Shown: positions 9,053 through 17,812, counted from the first letter of the stretch. The stretch: 64,000 bases of DNA from Pseudomonas cerasi (GCF_900074915.1 NZ_LT222319.1:3009001-3073000); one strand, 5' to 3'. The notes: a model not told the origin generated them from the letters alone. Made by a program: numbers and translations.

Positions 9053-9817
9053 TTATTCATTGATACGGCGAGCCAGGCCATTGGCGCTTTCGATCAGCAC
9101 CCGCCGATAGTCGTCGTAGTGGGTCTTGGCGTCGGCACGCGGCGCGACGATGCACAGCGTGGCGATGCACTGACCGTGTTCGTTGTTCACCGGAGCGGCG
9201 AAGCAGTGGGTGAAGGTGTCAGCCACGCTATTGAAGGAAAAGAAGCCCTCCTCGCCGGCCTTGCGGATTTCCCGAAGAAAGGTCTCCAGCGGCAGACGTT
9301 CGCCCCCCGGCAGAATGAAGTCGTCGGGGTCGATCAGGTCGATGATCTGCTGATCGCTCAGGTGACTGAGCAACAGACGTCCGGACGCCGTCCATGGGAT
9401 GGGCGCGTTCTCGCCGATGTCCGAAGAAATCCTGAAATGACGCTCCCCCTCCTTCATCAGCGCCACGGTGTATTTGCGACCATTGAGCAGGCACATCTGC
9501 GCAGTTTCCCGCGTCTGGCTGACGATCTCGCACAGGCAGGCCTCGGCCTCGCGAGTGAAATCGAAGTGCCGCAAGTGTGCCTGCCCCAGAAAATACAATT
9601 GACGGCCCAGATAGACATGCCCGTCCTTGCCCACCGTCTCCAGAATCCGCCGCTCCAGCAACGATGCCACCAGCTCGTAAACCGTCGATTTGGGGCTGCC
9701 GATCCCGCTGGCAATCTCATTGGGGCGCATGGGCCTGGCCTTTTCCTTGAGAAAATCCAGGATATCGAACGCCCGGTCCAGTCCACGTGCCCGGCGCTTG
9801 ATAGTGTCTTCGGTCAT
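9053..9817 (-). CDS. IclR-family transcriptional regulator
   Basis: DNA-binding regulator of 254 residues. The N-terminal winged helix-turn-helix covers about residues 10-70 (LDRAFDILDFLKEKARPMRP, then IGSPKSTVYELVASLLERRI). The rest is the IclR effector-binding domain, with SGRLLLSHLSDQQIIDLI and a C-terminal FAAPVNNEHGQCIATLCIVAPR. ATG 9817 has AAGGAA about 8 nt upstream. It is embedded in the import/deaminase operon on the same strand, so it probably controls that operon in response to the imported amino acid or its keto acid. No operator could be identified with confidence. Confidence 0.85.
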   Translation of the reverse strand: MTEDTIKRRARGLDRAFDILDFLKEKARPMRPNEIASGIGSPKSTVYELVASLLERRILETVGKDGHVYLGRQLYFLGQAHLRHFDFTREAEACLCEIVSQTRETAQMCLLNGRKYTVALMKEGERHFRISSDIGENAPIPWTASGRLLLSHLSDQQIIDLIDPDDFILPGGERLPLETFLREIRKAGEEGFFSFNSVADTFTHCFAAPVNNEHGQCIATLCIVAPRADAKTHYDDYRRVLIESANGLARRINE

Positions 9818-9899
9818 GAGATTCGTTCCTTGGGAAAGCGGCAAGCCAAAAGCCTCAGGTGATCGGGCTTCCGGCTTGCAACGTGTGGCTGCACGTGTG

Positions 9900-10286
9900 C
9901 TATTTGCGCTTGTAGGCAATACAGTCGATTTCGACCTTGCAGTCGACCATCATGCTGGCCTGAACGCAAGCGCGTGCCGGCGCATGCTCGGGTGTGAAGT
10001 ACTCACCGAATACCTTGTTGAAACTCCAGAAGTCCCGCGGGTCCTCCAGCCATACACCGACCCGGATCACATCCTTGAGCGCATAACCGGCCTCTTCAAG
10101 AATTGCGATCAGGTTGCGCATGGTCTGGTGCGTCTGCTCGACGATGCCGCCGACGATGATCTCGCCATCCAGCGCAGGTACCTGGCCGGAAACGTGCAAC
10201 CAGCCGTCAGCCTCGACGGCGCGAGCGAATGGGCGTGGCTGGCCGCCTCCTGCTGTGCTGCCTGCGCCATAACGGGTAATAGTCAT
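9900..10286 (-). CDS. RidA-family enamine/imine deaminase
   Basis: RidA (YjgF/YER057c) protein of 128 residues. The family hydrolyses 2-aminoacrylate and related enamines released by PLP dehydratases, preventing damage to other PLP enzymes. Diagnostic features are LHVSGQVPALDGEIIVGGIVEQTHQTMRNL, split as LHVSGQVPALDG followed by the QTHQTMRNL helix, and a C-terminal PARACVQASMMVDCKVEID containing the catalytic Arg. ATG 10286 has AAGGAAA upstream. Co-transcription with a D-amino acid deaminase fits the known chemistry closely: the deaminase makes the enamine and RidA removes it. Confidence 0.87.
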   Translation of the reverse strand: MTITRYGAGSTAGGGQPRPFARAVEADGWLHVSGQVPALDGEIIVGGIVEQTHQTMRNLIAILEEAGYALKDVIRVGVWLEDPRDFWSFNKVFGEYFTPEHAPARACVQASMMVDCKVEIDCIAYKRK

Positions 10287-10326
10287 GAGTTTTTCCTTGT
10301 CTTGAAGCATTGGACGTAGTGAACGT

Positions 10327-11112
10327 TTAAAAACGGATGTTCTTGAGAAACTCGCTCAAGCGCGCCGACTTCGGCTGCTCGAACAAGGCCTTGGGTGGCC
10401 CCTGCTCTTCGATGCGGCCCTGATTCATGAACACGATCTGGTCCGACACTTCGTAGGCGAAACGCATTTCGTGCGTCACCAGCAGCATGGTCATGCCCTC
10501 CTCGGCCAGGTCCTTGATGACGCTCAGCACTTCGCCCACCAGCTCCGGATCGAGTGCCGAAGTGACTTCGTCAAACAACATCAGGCTGGGGTTCATGGCA
10601 ATGGCGCGTGCAATCGCCACACGCTGCTGCTGCCCGCCGGACAACTGACCGGGGAAGTGATTGCGCCGCTCCAGCAGGCCGACCCGGTCCAGCCACTTTT
10701 CGGCCAGCGCAACGGCTTGATCCTTGGGCATCTTCTTGACCTTGAGCAAGCCCAGGGTGACGTTCTGCAAGGCGCTGAGGTGCGGAAACAGGTTGAATTG
10801 CTGGAAGGCCATGCCGGTCATTGCCCGGTGTTGCGCGATCAGACGCTCCGGATGGCGGGTGCGCTTGCCGTCTACGTTGCTGTAGCCGATGTCCTGCCCC
10901 TCAAGACGGATATGCCCGCCCTGAAACTCTTCCAGCAGGTTGACGCAGCGCAGCAAGGTGGTCTTGCCCGAGCCGCTGGAACCGATCAGGGTCACGACAT
11001 TGCCTTTCTGCATGCGCAGATCGACACCCTTTAGCACCTCCACTGCGCCGTAGGATTTATGCAGGCCCTCGATGCTGAGCAGCGCCGGGCCGGGGTTATG
11101 AGTCTGTGTCAT
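10327..11112 (-). CDS. Polar amino acid ABC transporter ATP-binding protein (GlnQ/HisP-like)
   Basis: ATPase of a polar amino acid importer, 261 residues. Walker A is [20 protein letters not shown], where the RCVNLLE continuation is typical of the GlnQ/HisP group. The Q-loop is [18 protein letters not shown], the signature [17 protein letters not shown], Walker [18 protein letters not shown], and the H-loop [13 protein letters not shown]. Its start overlaps the stop of the upstream permease gene by 4 bp. It works with the two permeases and binding protein encoded just upstream. Confidence 0.88.
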   Translation of the reverse strand: MTQTHNPGPALLSIEGLHKSYGAVEVLKGVDLRMQKGNVVTLIGSSGSGKTTLLRCVNLLEEFQGGHIRLEGQDIGYSNVDGKRTRHPERLIAQHRAMTGMAFQQFNLFPHLSALQNVTLGLLKVKKMPKDQAVALAEKWLDRVGLLERRNHFPGQLSGGQQQRVAIARAIAMNPSLMLFDEVTSALDPELVGEVLSVIKDLAEEGMTMLLVTHEMRFAYEVSDQIVFMNQGRIEEQGPPKALFEQPKSARLSEFLKNIRF

Positions 11113-11771
11113 GGCAATGCCACCCGTTTTTCGATTTGCCGCCCAAGAAGCTCGATGGCGTAGTTGATGAGAAAGAACAGGAAACCTGCAAACAGGTAGA
11201 ACTCCAGGGTCATGAACGTGCGCGCAATCACCTGCTGGGTGCTGAGCAGCAGTTCAGCCACACCGATCACCGAAAGCAGCGTCGACGCCTTGACGATCTC
11301 GGTCGAGGAGTTGACCCAGGTCGGCAGGATCTGGCGCATGGCCTGAGGCAGCAACACATAGCGCAGCGACTGGCCGAAGCGCAGACCGATGGCCTTGCCG
11401 GCTTCCAGTTGGCCACGGGGAATGGCCTGCAGGGCGCCGCGCACGATTTCCGAAACGTGAGAGCCGCAGAACAGCGTCAGGCCTATTGCGCCGGCCTGAA
11501 ACGCGCTGATCTGCCAACCCAGCGCCGGCACCATGTAAAAGACCGCCAGCACCAGCACGAACACCGGGGTACCGCGAATCAGATCCACATAGAGCCGGAT
11601 CGGCAAGCGGGCGAAAAAACCGCCGTAGGTCAGCACCAGACCGGCCAGCATGCCGATCAGCGTACCTGCGGCAATCGCCAGCGCCGAGCACTGGATACTG
11701 GTCAGAAAACCGGACCAGAGCACTTCCCGCGCATTCCACAATTCCTGCAACCAGCCAGGGGGTTGATACAT
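11109..11771 (-). CDS. Amino acid ABC transporter permease (HisQ/HisM/GlnP family)
   Basis: Inner-membrane permease of 220 residues with about five hydrophobic segments. The His/Glu/Gln/Arg/opine permease signature is visible: [20 protein letters not shown], followed by [22 protein letters not shown] and the EAA loop [20 protein letters not shown]. It ends with the stop overlapping the ATPase start, and it begins 9 bp after the companion permease gene, so the two should form the heterodimeric channel. Confidence 0.86.
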   Translation of the reverse strand: MYQPPGWLQELWNAREVLWSGFLTSIQCSALAIAAGTLIGMLAGLVLTYGGFFARLPIRLYVDLIRGTPVFVLVLAVFYMVPALGWQISAFQAGAIGLTLFCGSHVSEIVRGALQAIPRGQLEAGKAIGLRFGQSLRYVLLPQAMRQILPTWVNSSTEIVKASTLLSVIGVAELLLSTQQVIARTFMTLEFYLFAGFLFFLINYAIELLGRQIEKRVALP

Positions 11772-11780
11772 GACAGCCTC

Positions 11781-12443
11781 CTAGCGGCGAATCGCCAGAC
11801 GTTGTTCGAGGGTGCGCAGAAACAAAGCGATCACGTAGCAGGCCACCACATAGAGCGCTGTGGTCACCAGCCAGGTTTCGATCACCCGGTAGCTTTCGAC
11901 GTTGATCTTGCGCGCGTAGTAGGTCAGCTCCGGCACGGCAATGGCGGCCGCCAGCGAGGTGTCCTTGAACAGCGAAATGAAGTTGTTGGAGAGCGCCGGC
12001 AATACATTGCGCAACATCACCGGCACGATGATATAGGCCCGCACCTGCCATTCACCCAGGCCGATCGCCAGCCCCGCTTCACGCTGCCCTTTATGGATGC
12101 TCAGCAGCCCGGCACGGAACACTTCGGTCAGATAGGCACCGGCGTACAGCGACAGCGTGACGATGAATGACGCCAGCTTGTCGAGTCGAATGCCCAGCCC
12201 GGGCAACGCGAAGTAGATCAGCAGGATCAACACCAGGATCGGCGTATTGCGTACCACCGTTACATAGATCGACGCGACGATACGCAACGCCTTGTAACGT
12301 GACAGCAGCGCAAATGCATTCGCCAGCCCGATCACACAACCAATCGCGATCGAGATCAGGGCCAGTTCCAGGCCAAGGCCCAAACCCGCCAGAAGGCTGG
12401 GGAAGTCGCGCCACACGGCATCAAAATTCAATTGGTAATTCAT
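11781..12443 (-). CDS. Amino acid ABC transporter permease (HisQ/HisM/GlnP family)
   Basis: Second permease of the importer, also 220 residues but clearly divergent from its partner. Family segments are VVRNTPILVLILLIYFALPG, YAGAYLTEVFRAGLLSIHKG and the EAA loop AGLAIGLGEWQVRAYIIVPV. It shares the hydrophobic layout of the adjacent permease, as expected for an ancient duplication within the family. It is the first transmembrane gene after the binding protein gene, separated by 63 bp. Confidence 0.86.
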   Translation of the reverse strand: MNYQLNFDAVWRDFPSLLAGLGLGLELALISIAIGCVIGLANAFALLSRYKALRIVASIYVTVVRNTPILVLILLIYFALPGLGIRLDKLASFIVTLSLYAGAYLTEVFRAGLLSIHKGQREAGLAIGLGEWQVRAYIIVPVMLRNVLPALSNNFISLFKDTSLAAAIAVPELTYYARKINVESYRVIETWLVTTALYVVACYVIALFLRTLEQRLAIRR

Positions 12444-12506
12444 GCTTGCCCGTACCTGGCAGGGAAAGCCCGAGGGCCTGCCCTGCCGCTGAAGGTCAGA
12501 GTGGAC

Positions 12507-13358
12507 TTATTTGTATTCCATCGGAAAGCCGATTGCAGGCACCGGCAGATCGACACCGAACCACTGCTTGAAAGACGCCGCGTAAGCCGGAAACTCGACA
12601 CCGGTCATGGCTTCATGCAACGCGGTGTTGACGAAGTTCAGCCAGTCCTGATCGCCACGCTTGACCGCGCAGGCATAGGTTTGCGGGCTCCAGGCAAAGG
12701 CAGGCGAACGGTAGCGACCAGGGTTCTGCACCATCAGGTACTTGACCGAAGACTGATCGGTGGCCGCTGTATCGGCACGCCCGGAGTTGATCGCCTGATA
12801 CATCAGGTCGACGCTGTCGTACTGATCGACCTTGGCCTTGGGCAGTGCCTGATGCACCAGTTCCTCGGCGTACACGTTTTGCAGGACGGCCACGGTCACA
12901 TCGTCACCTGCTGCCTTCAGGTCATCGATTTCCTTGTACTTGCTATTGGCAGGCAACAGCAGCGCCACACCCTCGCGGTAGTAGGGCAAGGTGAATGCCA
13001 CCTGCTGTGCGCGACTGGCGGTAATGGTGATGAACTGGCAGCTGATGTCGACCTTGTCGGTCAGCAGGTTGGGGATACGTGCATCCGAGGACTGCACGAC
13101 AAATTCCACCTTGCTCGGGTCATTGAACAGGCCTTTGGCGATAATTCTGCCAATGTCGATATCGAAGCCCTGCAACTTGCCGTCCGCGCCCTGAAAGTGC
13201 CACGGGGCATTGGTACTGCCCGTGCCTACCACTAGATTGCCACGTTTCAATACTGCATCCAGCTTGCTGCCTTCGGCTGCCTGCACCGTATTGGCCAGCA
13301 TGAATGAAGCTGAAAGAACAAAGGCACAAGCTTTCACAAAGGAAGGTCCGCGATGCAT
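12507..13358 (-). CDS. Amino acid ABC transporter substrate-binding protein (SBP_bac_3 family)
   Basis: Periplasmic binding protein of 283 residues with a signal peptide of about 27 residues ending in TVQA. The family core shows LKRGNLVVGTGSTNAPWHF, GFDIDIGRIIAKGLF, the ligand-site region DKVDISCQFITITASRAQQV and FTLPYYREGVALLLP, and AINSGRADTAATDQSS. It is the promoter-proximal gene of the eight-gene operon reading down to the sugar kinase. Context suggests a D-amino acid or derivative as ligand; the sequence alone does not prove it. Confidence 0.87.
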   Translation of the reverse strand: MHRGPSFVKACAFVLSASFMLANTVQAAEGSKLDAVLKRGNLVVGTGSTNAPWHFQGADGKLQGFDIDIGRIIAKGLFNDPSKVEFVVQSSDARIPNLLTDKVDISCQFITITASRAQQVAFTLPYYREGVALLLPANSKYKEIDDLKAAGDDVTVAVLQNVYAEELVHQALPKAKVDQYDSVDLMYQAINSGRADTAATDQSSVKYLMVQNPGRYRSPAFAWSPQTYACAVKRGDQDWLNFVNTALHEAMTGVEFPAYAASFKQWFGVDLPVPAIGFPMEYK

Positions 13359-13717
13359 GACTTAAACTCCGCCGAAGTATTCGTTATTCCGCTATAGCGT
13401 ATACAGGTATGTAACAACGGAATAGACAGCAGAAAGTGTGCCACAGAGGACGCGCGGAGAACACCGCATGAAAAAGTCGAGATAAATCAACAGACTGGGA
13501 TTTTGGCTTGAAGCGGAGACGCGGGGGCGCATTGCGCAGGTAACGCTACCGATTGCCATATCTGAGTGCTAGGGCCCCACTCTTGTGCATATGCGCTGTT
13601 ATCGGGCGTGGAGTATCGACCCGGTCAAGCCCGAAGCATGAGTGGGCGCACGCAACGCGTCCAGAACGGCATTCCCACGCGGGCGCATGGGAATGAGAGG
13701 TGTCAGTGTGAAAAGAC
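13359..13717. promoter_or_regulatory. Intergenic region: promoter side of the amino acid operon plus a repeat
   Basis: This 359-bp gap lies upstream of the binding-protein gene (minus strand) and downstream of a small lipoprotein gene on the same strand. The operon promoter should be near its left end, where the DNA is AT-rich (about 13380-13480). The right end holds the inverted-repeat element described separately. I found no convincing gene. Confidence 0.4.
13651..13696. repeat. REP-like inverted-repeat element
   Basis: CATTCCCA (13670-13677) is perfectly complementary to TGGGAATG (13688-13695) across a 10-nt GC-rich loop, preceded by GCGTCCAGAACGG. The pattern of a CATTCCCACGC arm and a GGGAATG arm near a GCGTCC lead resembles dispersed repeats I recall from P. 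syringae-group chromosomes. Only this copy is visible here, so its repeat nature is recalled family knowledge, not a fact of this window. Confidence 0.5.
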
Positions 13718-14077
13718 TTAAAGGCAGGTAGCAATGGCCGCAGAGCGCAATGCGGCCTGAGCATCGCCTTGCGGGGCATAGAACTCAACGGCAGTGGTCG
13801 GGCCCTTGCCGCGCACGTCAGCGAAGTAGGTCGACTCAGTGGTAAACACGGTAAAACCGCCGCCGGAGAGGTCATGAAGGAACACGTCAGAGGACGTGCC
13901 GAACATGGCTTCGTTCTGCCAGGTCACCTGAATGCACTGGGCAACGGCGGCATCATGCTTGGCGCTCGACAGGACCTTGTAGGGTCCTGCGGCACGTGCA
14001 GAACTGGAAGGCGCTGCACACCCGGTCAATAAGGTTGCCGCAATCACCGTCGCGCTTGTCAGAAACAGAAACTTCAT
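13718..14077 (-). CDS. Small predicted lipoprotein of unknown function
   Basis: Protein of 119 residues with a clear lipoprotein signal: MKFLFLTSATVIAATLLTGC, where LLTGC is the lipobox and Cys-20 the acylation site. Ala follows the Cys, not Asp, so outer-membrane sorting is likely. The mature part is short, with two further Cys, one in VAQCIQVTW and one near the C-terminus in AIATCL, which could form a disulfide. I do not recognise a named domain. ATG 14077 is chosen because the lipobox then falls at the normal distance. Confidence 0.65.
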   Translation of the reverse strand: MKFLFLTSATVIAATLLTGCAAPSSSARAAGPYKVLSSAKHDAAVAQCIQVTWQNEAMFGTSSDVFLHDLSGGGFTVFTTESTYFADVRGKGPTTAVEFYAPQGDAQAALRSAAIATCL

Positions 14078-14125
14078 GTCATGCCTTCGCTGATAAAAAG
14101 CCGATTCTAGCACTGCACAGCGCTA

Positions 14126-14569
14126 TCAACCCTCAGCCAATTGCTCTTCGTATTCCTTCACGTATTCGCCGGCCAGACTCTGTTTCTGCTTTTCGTCGAG
14201 CAATTTGCCCGCCATCTGGAAGAACTTCTGCTCTTCTTCTTTCAGGTGGTGGTGCACTTTTTCCGACAATTTTTTCGCAGTGGCCAGCCAGGCCGGGCTC
14301 GACATTTCAGTTTCATCGAGCTCTTCCATCATCTCGTCCATCTCATGATGCTCGGAAATGGCGTGACGGCTCAGGTCCACGCCATTGTCGTGGGCCATCA
14401 GAGGAATGTAGAAAAACCGTTCTTCGGCCGTTTCGTGGGCCTGCAGTTCTTCCTTGAGCTGTTTGTAGGCCTTCTCGCGCTCGGCGCTGTCGCCACTGGT
14501 CTGGATCAGGGCATCAGCGTAGCTGCGTTGACGGTCATGGCTTTCGCGCAGGGCTTCGAAAATATTCAA
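14126..14569 (-). CDS. Hemerythrin HHE cation-binding domain protein
   Basis: Four-helix-bundle di-iron protein of 147 residues. Metal-ligand positions typical of bacterial hemerythrin-like proteins are present: His in LRESHDRQR, His and Glu in QAHETAEERFFYIPL, His in ISEHHEMDEMMEEL, and His with Glu in VHHHLKEEEQKFF. Such proteins bind oxygen or sense redox or iron. The best start is TTG at 14569, giving LNIFEALRESHD (read as Met first) with GGAG upstream. The ATG further upstream would add 13 residues, low in complexity, ahead of the family's usual beginning. Confidence 0.8.
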   Translation of the reverse strand: MNIFEALRESHDRQRSYADALIQTSGDSAEREKAYKQLKEELQAHETAEERFFYIPLMAHDNGVDLSRHAISEHHEMDEMMEELDETEMSSPAWLATAKKLSEKVHHHLKEEEQKFFQMAGKLLDEKQKQSLAGEYVKEYEEQLAEG

Positions 14570-14684
14570 GGGCGTGTCTCCAGGTCGGCTTCCGGGAGCT
14601 GGAAGCATCGTGGACTAGACCCCTGGCGAAGATCAGCAGTTCCACCAAATACTGGCAAATGCCTATCGCGCAATAACGGCAGAC

Positions 14685-15110
14685 TCAAGCAAGCTCGAAA
14701 ACCACATCCTGAGCGCCCTCCCAAAGCGTCTTCACGCCCAGCTTGCGCAGGTTTTCCTTGCCCTGAGTGATGGTCAGAAAATGGTTGCCCGCCAACTGCC
14801 CCATCTTGCTGGCGAAACAGCACGAACCGTAGGCAAGGATAATCTCGGTTTCGCTGTAACCGCCCGGGTAGAAAAGAATGTCGCCCACCGAAGGATGGCT
14901 GGTTGCGTTCTCGAAACCGATCAATGCGTCATCCAGCTTGAGCTGATAATCATCCAGCGGCACCCAGCAGCCCTCGCCGCTCCAGCGTACATGGATGAAT
15001 TTCTGCCGATAAGGCAGCAGCTTGAGAAACGCTTCCACCGTTTGCGGCGCGTCCGGATGGGTTTCGGCGAGAAACTCGTATCCGCCCGCGGTGATTTTGA
15101 TGGTGGTCAC
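14685..15110 (-). CDS. DUF3830 family protein (cyclophilin-like fold)
   Basis: Protein of 141 residues matching DUF3830, predicted to adopt a cyclophilin-like beta-barrel. Recognisable parts are an N-terminal ITAGGYEFLAETHPDAPQTV, GECWVPL-type text seen here as GEGCWVPLDDY, and VGDILFYPGGYSETEIILAYG. The function of the family is not established. The start is GTG at 15110 with AGGAG about 8 nt upstream. No operon partner is evident. Confidence 0.72.
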   Translation of the reverse strand: MTTIKITAGGYEFLAETHPDAPQTVEAFLKLLPYRQKFIHVRWSGEGCWVPLDDYQLKLDDALIGFENATSHPSVGDILFYPGGYSETEIILAYGSCCFASKMGQLAGNHFLTITQGKENLRKLGVKTLWEGAQDVVFELA

Positions 15111-15180
15111 TTCAACGACTCCTTAACAGACAACAAGGCTCAGAATGGTGCCCAAGGATAAAAGCGAGCCCGACAAGCCG

Positions 15181-15804
15181 TCACGGAGTTCCGTTACGCC
15201 CATACAGAAGGTAGCCGGAGCGATGGCTCAGGCGTTCGTAATACGCATTGACGGCGGGCAGGTCGGGATGCTCGAGAGGCGTCTCGAACCAGCGATTGAC
15301 TGAAAGACCGATGGGGATGTCAGCCAGGGTAAAACGCTCGCCGCAGACATAGGCGCCAGTCTTTTCCAGTTGCCTGTCGAGTATTTGCATATGCCTGGCC
15401 CACTGGGCACAGGAAGCGGCTATGGCGACAGGGTCCTGGTGCTCGCTCGAGCGTCGCACCAGTGACATGAAGGCATAGCTCCATGATCTGTTCAGATCCG
15501 AGCCTTGCCAGTCGATCCACTGATCGGCCTGCGCTCTGGCACGTGGATCCAGCGGATAAACAGCGTCGCCAGCATAACGGTTGGCCAGATAGCGAACGAT
15601 GCTGTTGGACTCCCAAAGCACGAAGTCATCATCCACGATAACCGGCACCATGGCATTCGGGTTGAGCGCGACAAACTCGTCCGTGTTGGCAGGTTTGAAG
15701 CCTGACCCCCAGTCTTCCTGAGTGAAGGGTATCTTCAGTTCCTCGCAGGTCCAGAGTACTTTTCGTACGTTGATCGAGGAGGTCTTGCCCAGTATGCGCA
15801 GCAT
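15181..15804 (-). CDS. Glutathione S-transferase family protein
   Basis: Cytosolic GST-type protein of 207 residues. The thioredoxin-like N-terminal domain begins [20 protein letters not shown], with the cis-Pro and GSH-binding region [20 protein letters not shown] (the ESNSI Ser contacts glutathione). The C-terminal helical domain includes [20 protein letters not shown], the usual hydrophobic-staple and N-capping region. It resembles pseudomonad GSTs of the beta/theta type annotated only generically. The substrate cannot be predicted. Confidence 0.82.
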   Translation of the reverse strand: MLRILGKTSSINVRKVLWTCEELKIPFTQEDWGSGFKPANTDEFVALNPNAMVPVIVDDDFVLWESNSIVRYLANRYAGDAVYPLDPRARAQADQWIDWQGSDLNRSWSYAFMSLVRRSSEHQDPVAIAASCAQWARHMQILDRQLEKTGAYVCGERFTLADIPIGLSVNRWFETPLEHPDLPAVNAYYERLSHRSGYLLYGRNGTP

Positions 15805-15834
15805 TCAGCGTCCTTGTTGCACAGCAACGTCGTG

Positions 15835-16380
15835 TCAGTCAGTGGTCATCAGCGATTTGGCAAACAAGTGATTCTCATGTGTCTCGCCCTGAAACACATA
15901 GTGCGGAGCACCTTTCAATTCATAGCCTTGACGAGGGTAAAACGCCAGCGCGCGCGGGTTGCCAACCCAGACCGTCGCCCATAATAGCGAGGCGTGACGG
16001 CTTGTTGCACGCCGCTCGGCGGCTTCGAGTAACAGCCGCCCTGCTCCACGCCCTGTAAAACGTTCCTGCACATAGAGCCGTTGCAACTCGGCAGCGGTCG
16101 ATACGCCCAGCATTGCATGATCGGTGCGCAACGCGACCTGAGCAAAGCCAATCAAATGCCCTTGCGACTCCGCAACGATGATCAATGTCGTCGGCTCGAT
16201 GAGCAGTTGTGCGAAGTTCGCAGGCGAGAAAGCTTCCAGCGCTTCGCGGGCGATGGATTGTCGAATGCCCTGCGTTGCGTAGGTGTCGAGAAAAACCTGC
16301 ATGCCGAGCGCCGCAAGGCACGACGCGTCCGCAGAGGCAGCATCACGCAGGGTAATGGTCATTGAAGAGGGAGTGATCAT
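15835..16380 (-). CDS. GNAT family N-acetyltransferase
   Basis: Acetyl-CoA-dependent acyltransferase of about 181 residues. The GNAT core is visible: motif A AELQRLYVQERFTGRGAGRL, with the pyrophosphate-binding RxxGxG as RFTGRGAGRL, and motif B WVGNPRALAFYPRQGYELKG. It ends with a YVFQGETHENHLFAKSL strand. The start is uncertain: ATG 16380 has GGGAA at a suitable distance, while ATG 16362 gives the tighter family start MTITLRDAA. The acceptor substrate is unknown. Confidence 0.78.
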   Translation of the reverse strand: MITPSSMTITLRDAASADASCLAALGMQVFLDTYATQGIRQSIAREALEAFSPANFAQLLIEPTTLIIVAESQGHLIGFAQVALRTDHAMLGVSTAAELQRLYVQERFTGRGAGRLLLEAAERRATSRHASLLWATVWVGNPRALAFYPRQGYELKGAPHYVFQGETHENHLFAKSLMTTD

Positions 16381-16440
16381 CAGACGGTGGATTCCCGGCG
16401 TCAGGTAGACAGATGGCGGAATCATACCTGACACAAGGAT

Positions 16441-16464
16441 CGGCCCGGCAGCAGGACCGGGCCG
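16441..16464 (-). terminator. GC-rich hairpin, possible terminator of the DUF3053 gene
   Basis: An 8-bp perfect stem, CGGCCCGG (16441-16448) with CCGGGCCG (16457-16464), has an 8-nt loop. It lies 26 bp past the DUF3053 stop and before the acetyltransferase gene. On the minus strand it is followed by ATCCTTGTG, only mildly T-rich, so intrinsic termination is plausible but not strong. Confidence 0.45.
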
Positions 16465-16489
16465 TCACTTCAGACGCAGCAGCTCGTTA

Positions 16490-17191
16490 TCAGCGGCCGG
16501 TCATGAGCGATTGCAGTTTGGACTGGGCTTGTTGCGCGTTCTTGCCCTGCTCATTCAGCTCTTGCAGCAGTTTGTTGAGCTCGGTTTGTACCACCGGGTC
16601 CTTGACGGTGATCGTCGAACCCGAGATATCGATCTGCGATTTGTGCGCGTCCACATAATCGGCAACCTTCAGGCCACTGGAAAAGGTGCCCTTTATCTGC
16701 GGCAGCACTTCACGGAAGGTGTTGGCGGGTACGCTGACAGTTCGGTCGTAGGCCCTGTCGTAAACCACCTTCAGGTCTTCTGGCTGCTTGAGTTTCGCAC
16801 GTGCCGCGTCTGCCTTGCCCTGCTCGATGGTCAGCTTTTCGCCCACTTCATCGAGTCCCGTCTGCACGGCGGCCAGGTCTGCACGGCGTTGAATGACATC
16901 GCTGACCGAATGAAAGGAGCCTTTCTGCATCAAGCCGGCGAGTGGCTGCACCGCAGTGTCCATGCCCGCGCCGAAGTCGGAGATGACCGCGTAGTGCGAG
17001 GTGTAGTCACCAAAGGCTTTCTTTTCTTCATCCGTCAGCTTGGGCACATGCACGCCCGGCTTGTCGACAATTCGGGTTTGCAGGAACTGAGTGAACGCAG
17101 TGCGCTGCTCGGGCTCCTTGTCTCCGCAGCCAGCCAGGAACAGGGGTAAAGCGACAGCCAGCAGCAAAGCTGGACGGAAAAGGGACTTCAT
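16490..17191 (-). CDS. DUF3053 domain lipoprotein (YiaF-like)
   Basis: Envelope lipoprotein of 233 residues. The signal MKSLFRPALLLAVALPLFLAGC ends in the lipobox LAGC, followed by GDKEPEQR, so the acylated Cys precedes Gly and not an Asp retention signal. The remainder is a helical DUF3053 domain, as in E. coli YiaF, with KLTDEEKKAFGDY, a helix rich in Ala/Lys/Glu around residues 120-145, and SSGLKVADYVDAHKSQI. GGAGG lies about 8 nt before ATG 17191. No molecular function is established for the family. Confidence 0.78.
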   Translation of the reverse strand: MKSLFRPALLLAVALPLFLAGCGDKEPEQRTAFTQFLQTRIVDKPGVHVPKLTDEEKKAFGDYTSHYAVISDFGAGMDTAVQPLAGLMQKGSFHSVSDVIQRRADLAAVQTGLDEVGEKLTIEQGKADAARAKLKQPEDLKVVYDRAYDRTVSVPANTFREVLPQIKGTFSSGLKVADYVDAHKSQIDISGSTITVKDPVVQTELNKLLQELNEQGKNAQQAQSKLQSLMTGR

Positions 17192-17649
17192 GTCAGTAAC
17201 CTCCGGGATCATAAGAATGCACGTTCACAGGCCACGCCTGCTGAACGCGAGCGTGCTTATAGTCTCGTCATCGCCTCATCTAGTTCCACGACGGCATTGA
17301 AGATACTTGTCGGAATGCCAGCTGACCGTTGAGGGTTTCGGGTGATGGGCGGTGCAAACGTCACGCGGTGCGAGCCCTTCGAAGAGCAGCAGGATGCCTG
17401 TCGAACCCGGTTTCAGATAAATATCGCGCGTAGCTTCAGCGCGTCATCCTGGCAAAGTCGGCGCGCGACCGGACTGGTTCGGCGGAAGGAAACCGGGCAT
17501 CTGCGCCCGGATCGTGCGTACGTCTGCGTGGCGCCGGGTCCTCTCTTGAAGCCATTGCGGGAAAGTTCCTTAACATTTCTTCATGAGGTGAAACGTTTCA
17601 GCGACTAGTCTTCAACGGACCGACAAAGTGACAACAGGAGTCAATCACT
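17192..17649. other. Intergenic stretch between DUF3053 and a small membrane protein gene
   Basis: About 460 bp with no credible gene. It holds a 6-bp GC hairpin CCGGGC/GCCCGG (17491-17508) without a T-tract, and a perfect 12-bp palindrome near the right end (listed separately). The promoter of the DUF3053 gene should be at its left side and that of the 45-residue protein at its right side. Confidence 0.4.
17589..17600. promoter_or_regulatory. Cra/FruR-like operator palindrome
   Basis: TGAAACGTTTCA is a perfect 12-bp palindrome 50 bp upstream of the start of the 45-residue membrane protein gene. It matches the operator type bound by Cra (FruR) at fru promoters in enterics and in P. putida. 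LacI-family operators share the central CG and flanking A/T runs, so another LacI-type repressor is possible. The match is direct; the regulation is inferred. Confidence 0.5.
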
Positions 17650-17787
17650 ATGTTTGCACACGAAGGGCTGGGTCTGATCCTTGTCTCCATCGTCTTTCTG
17701 CTCGGAGCGATTGCGATGTTCATTCACCCTTTCCATGCGCTGGGAAGCTGGTTCAGGAGGAAAAAGCAGGAAAGGAAATCCGACTAA
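17650..17787 (+). CDS. Small membrane protein, 45 residues, unknown function
   Basis: A short reading frame with an excellent AGGAG ribosome site (17636-17640), 9 nt before the ATG. The product has one hydrophobic segment, GLGLILVSIVFLLGAIAMFI (about residues 6-25). A short HPFHALGSWF turn follows, then a strongly basic tail, FRRKKQERKSD, that would stay in the cytoplasm by the positive-inside rule. A hairpin lies just after the stop. I do not recognise a family. It has the layout of a single-pass regulatory or stress microprotein. Confidence 0.65.
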   Translation: MFAHEGLGLILVSIVFLLGAIAMFIHPFHALGSWFRRKKQERKSD

Positions 17788-17812
17788 CCGTCAACACGCA
17801 CCAGAAATGGCG

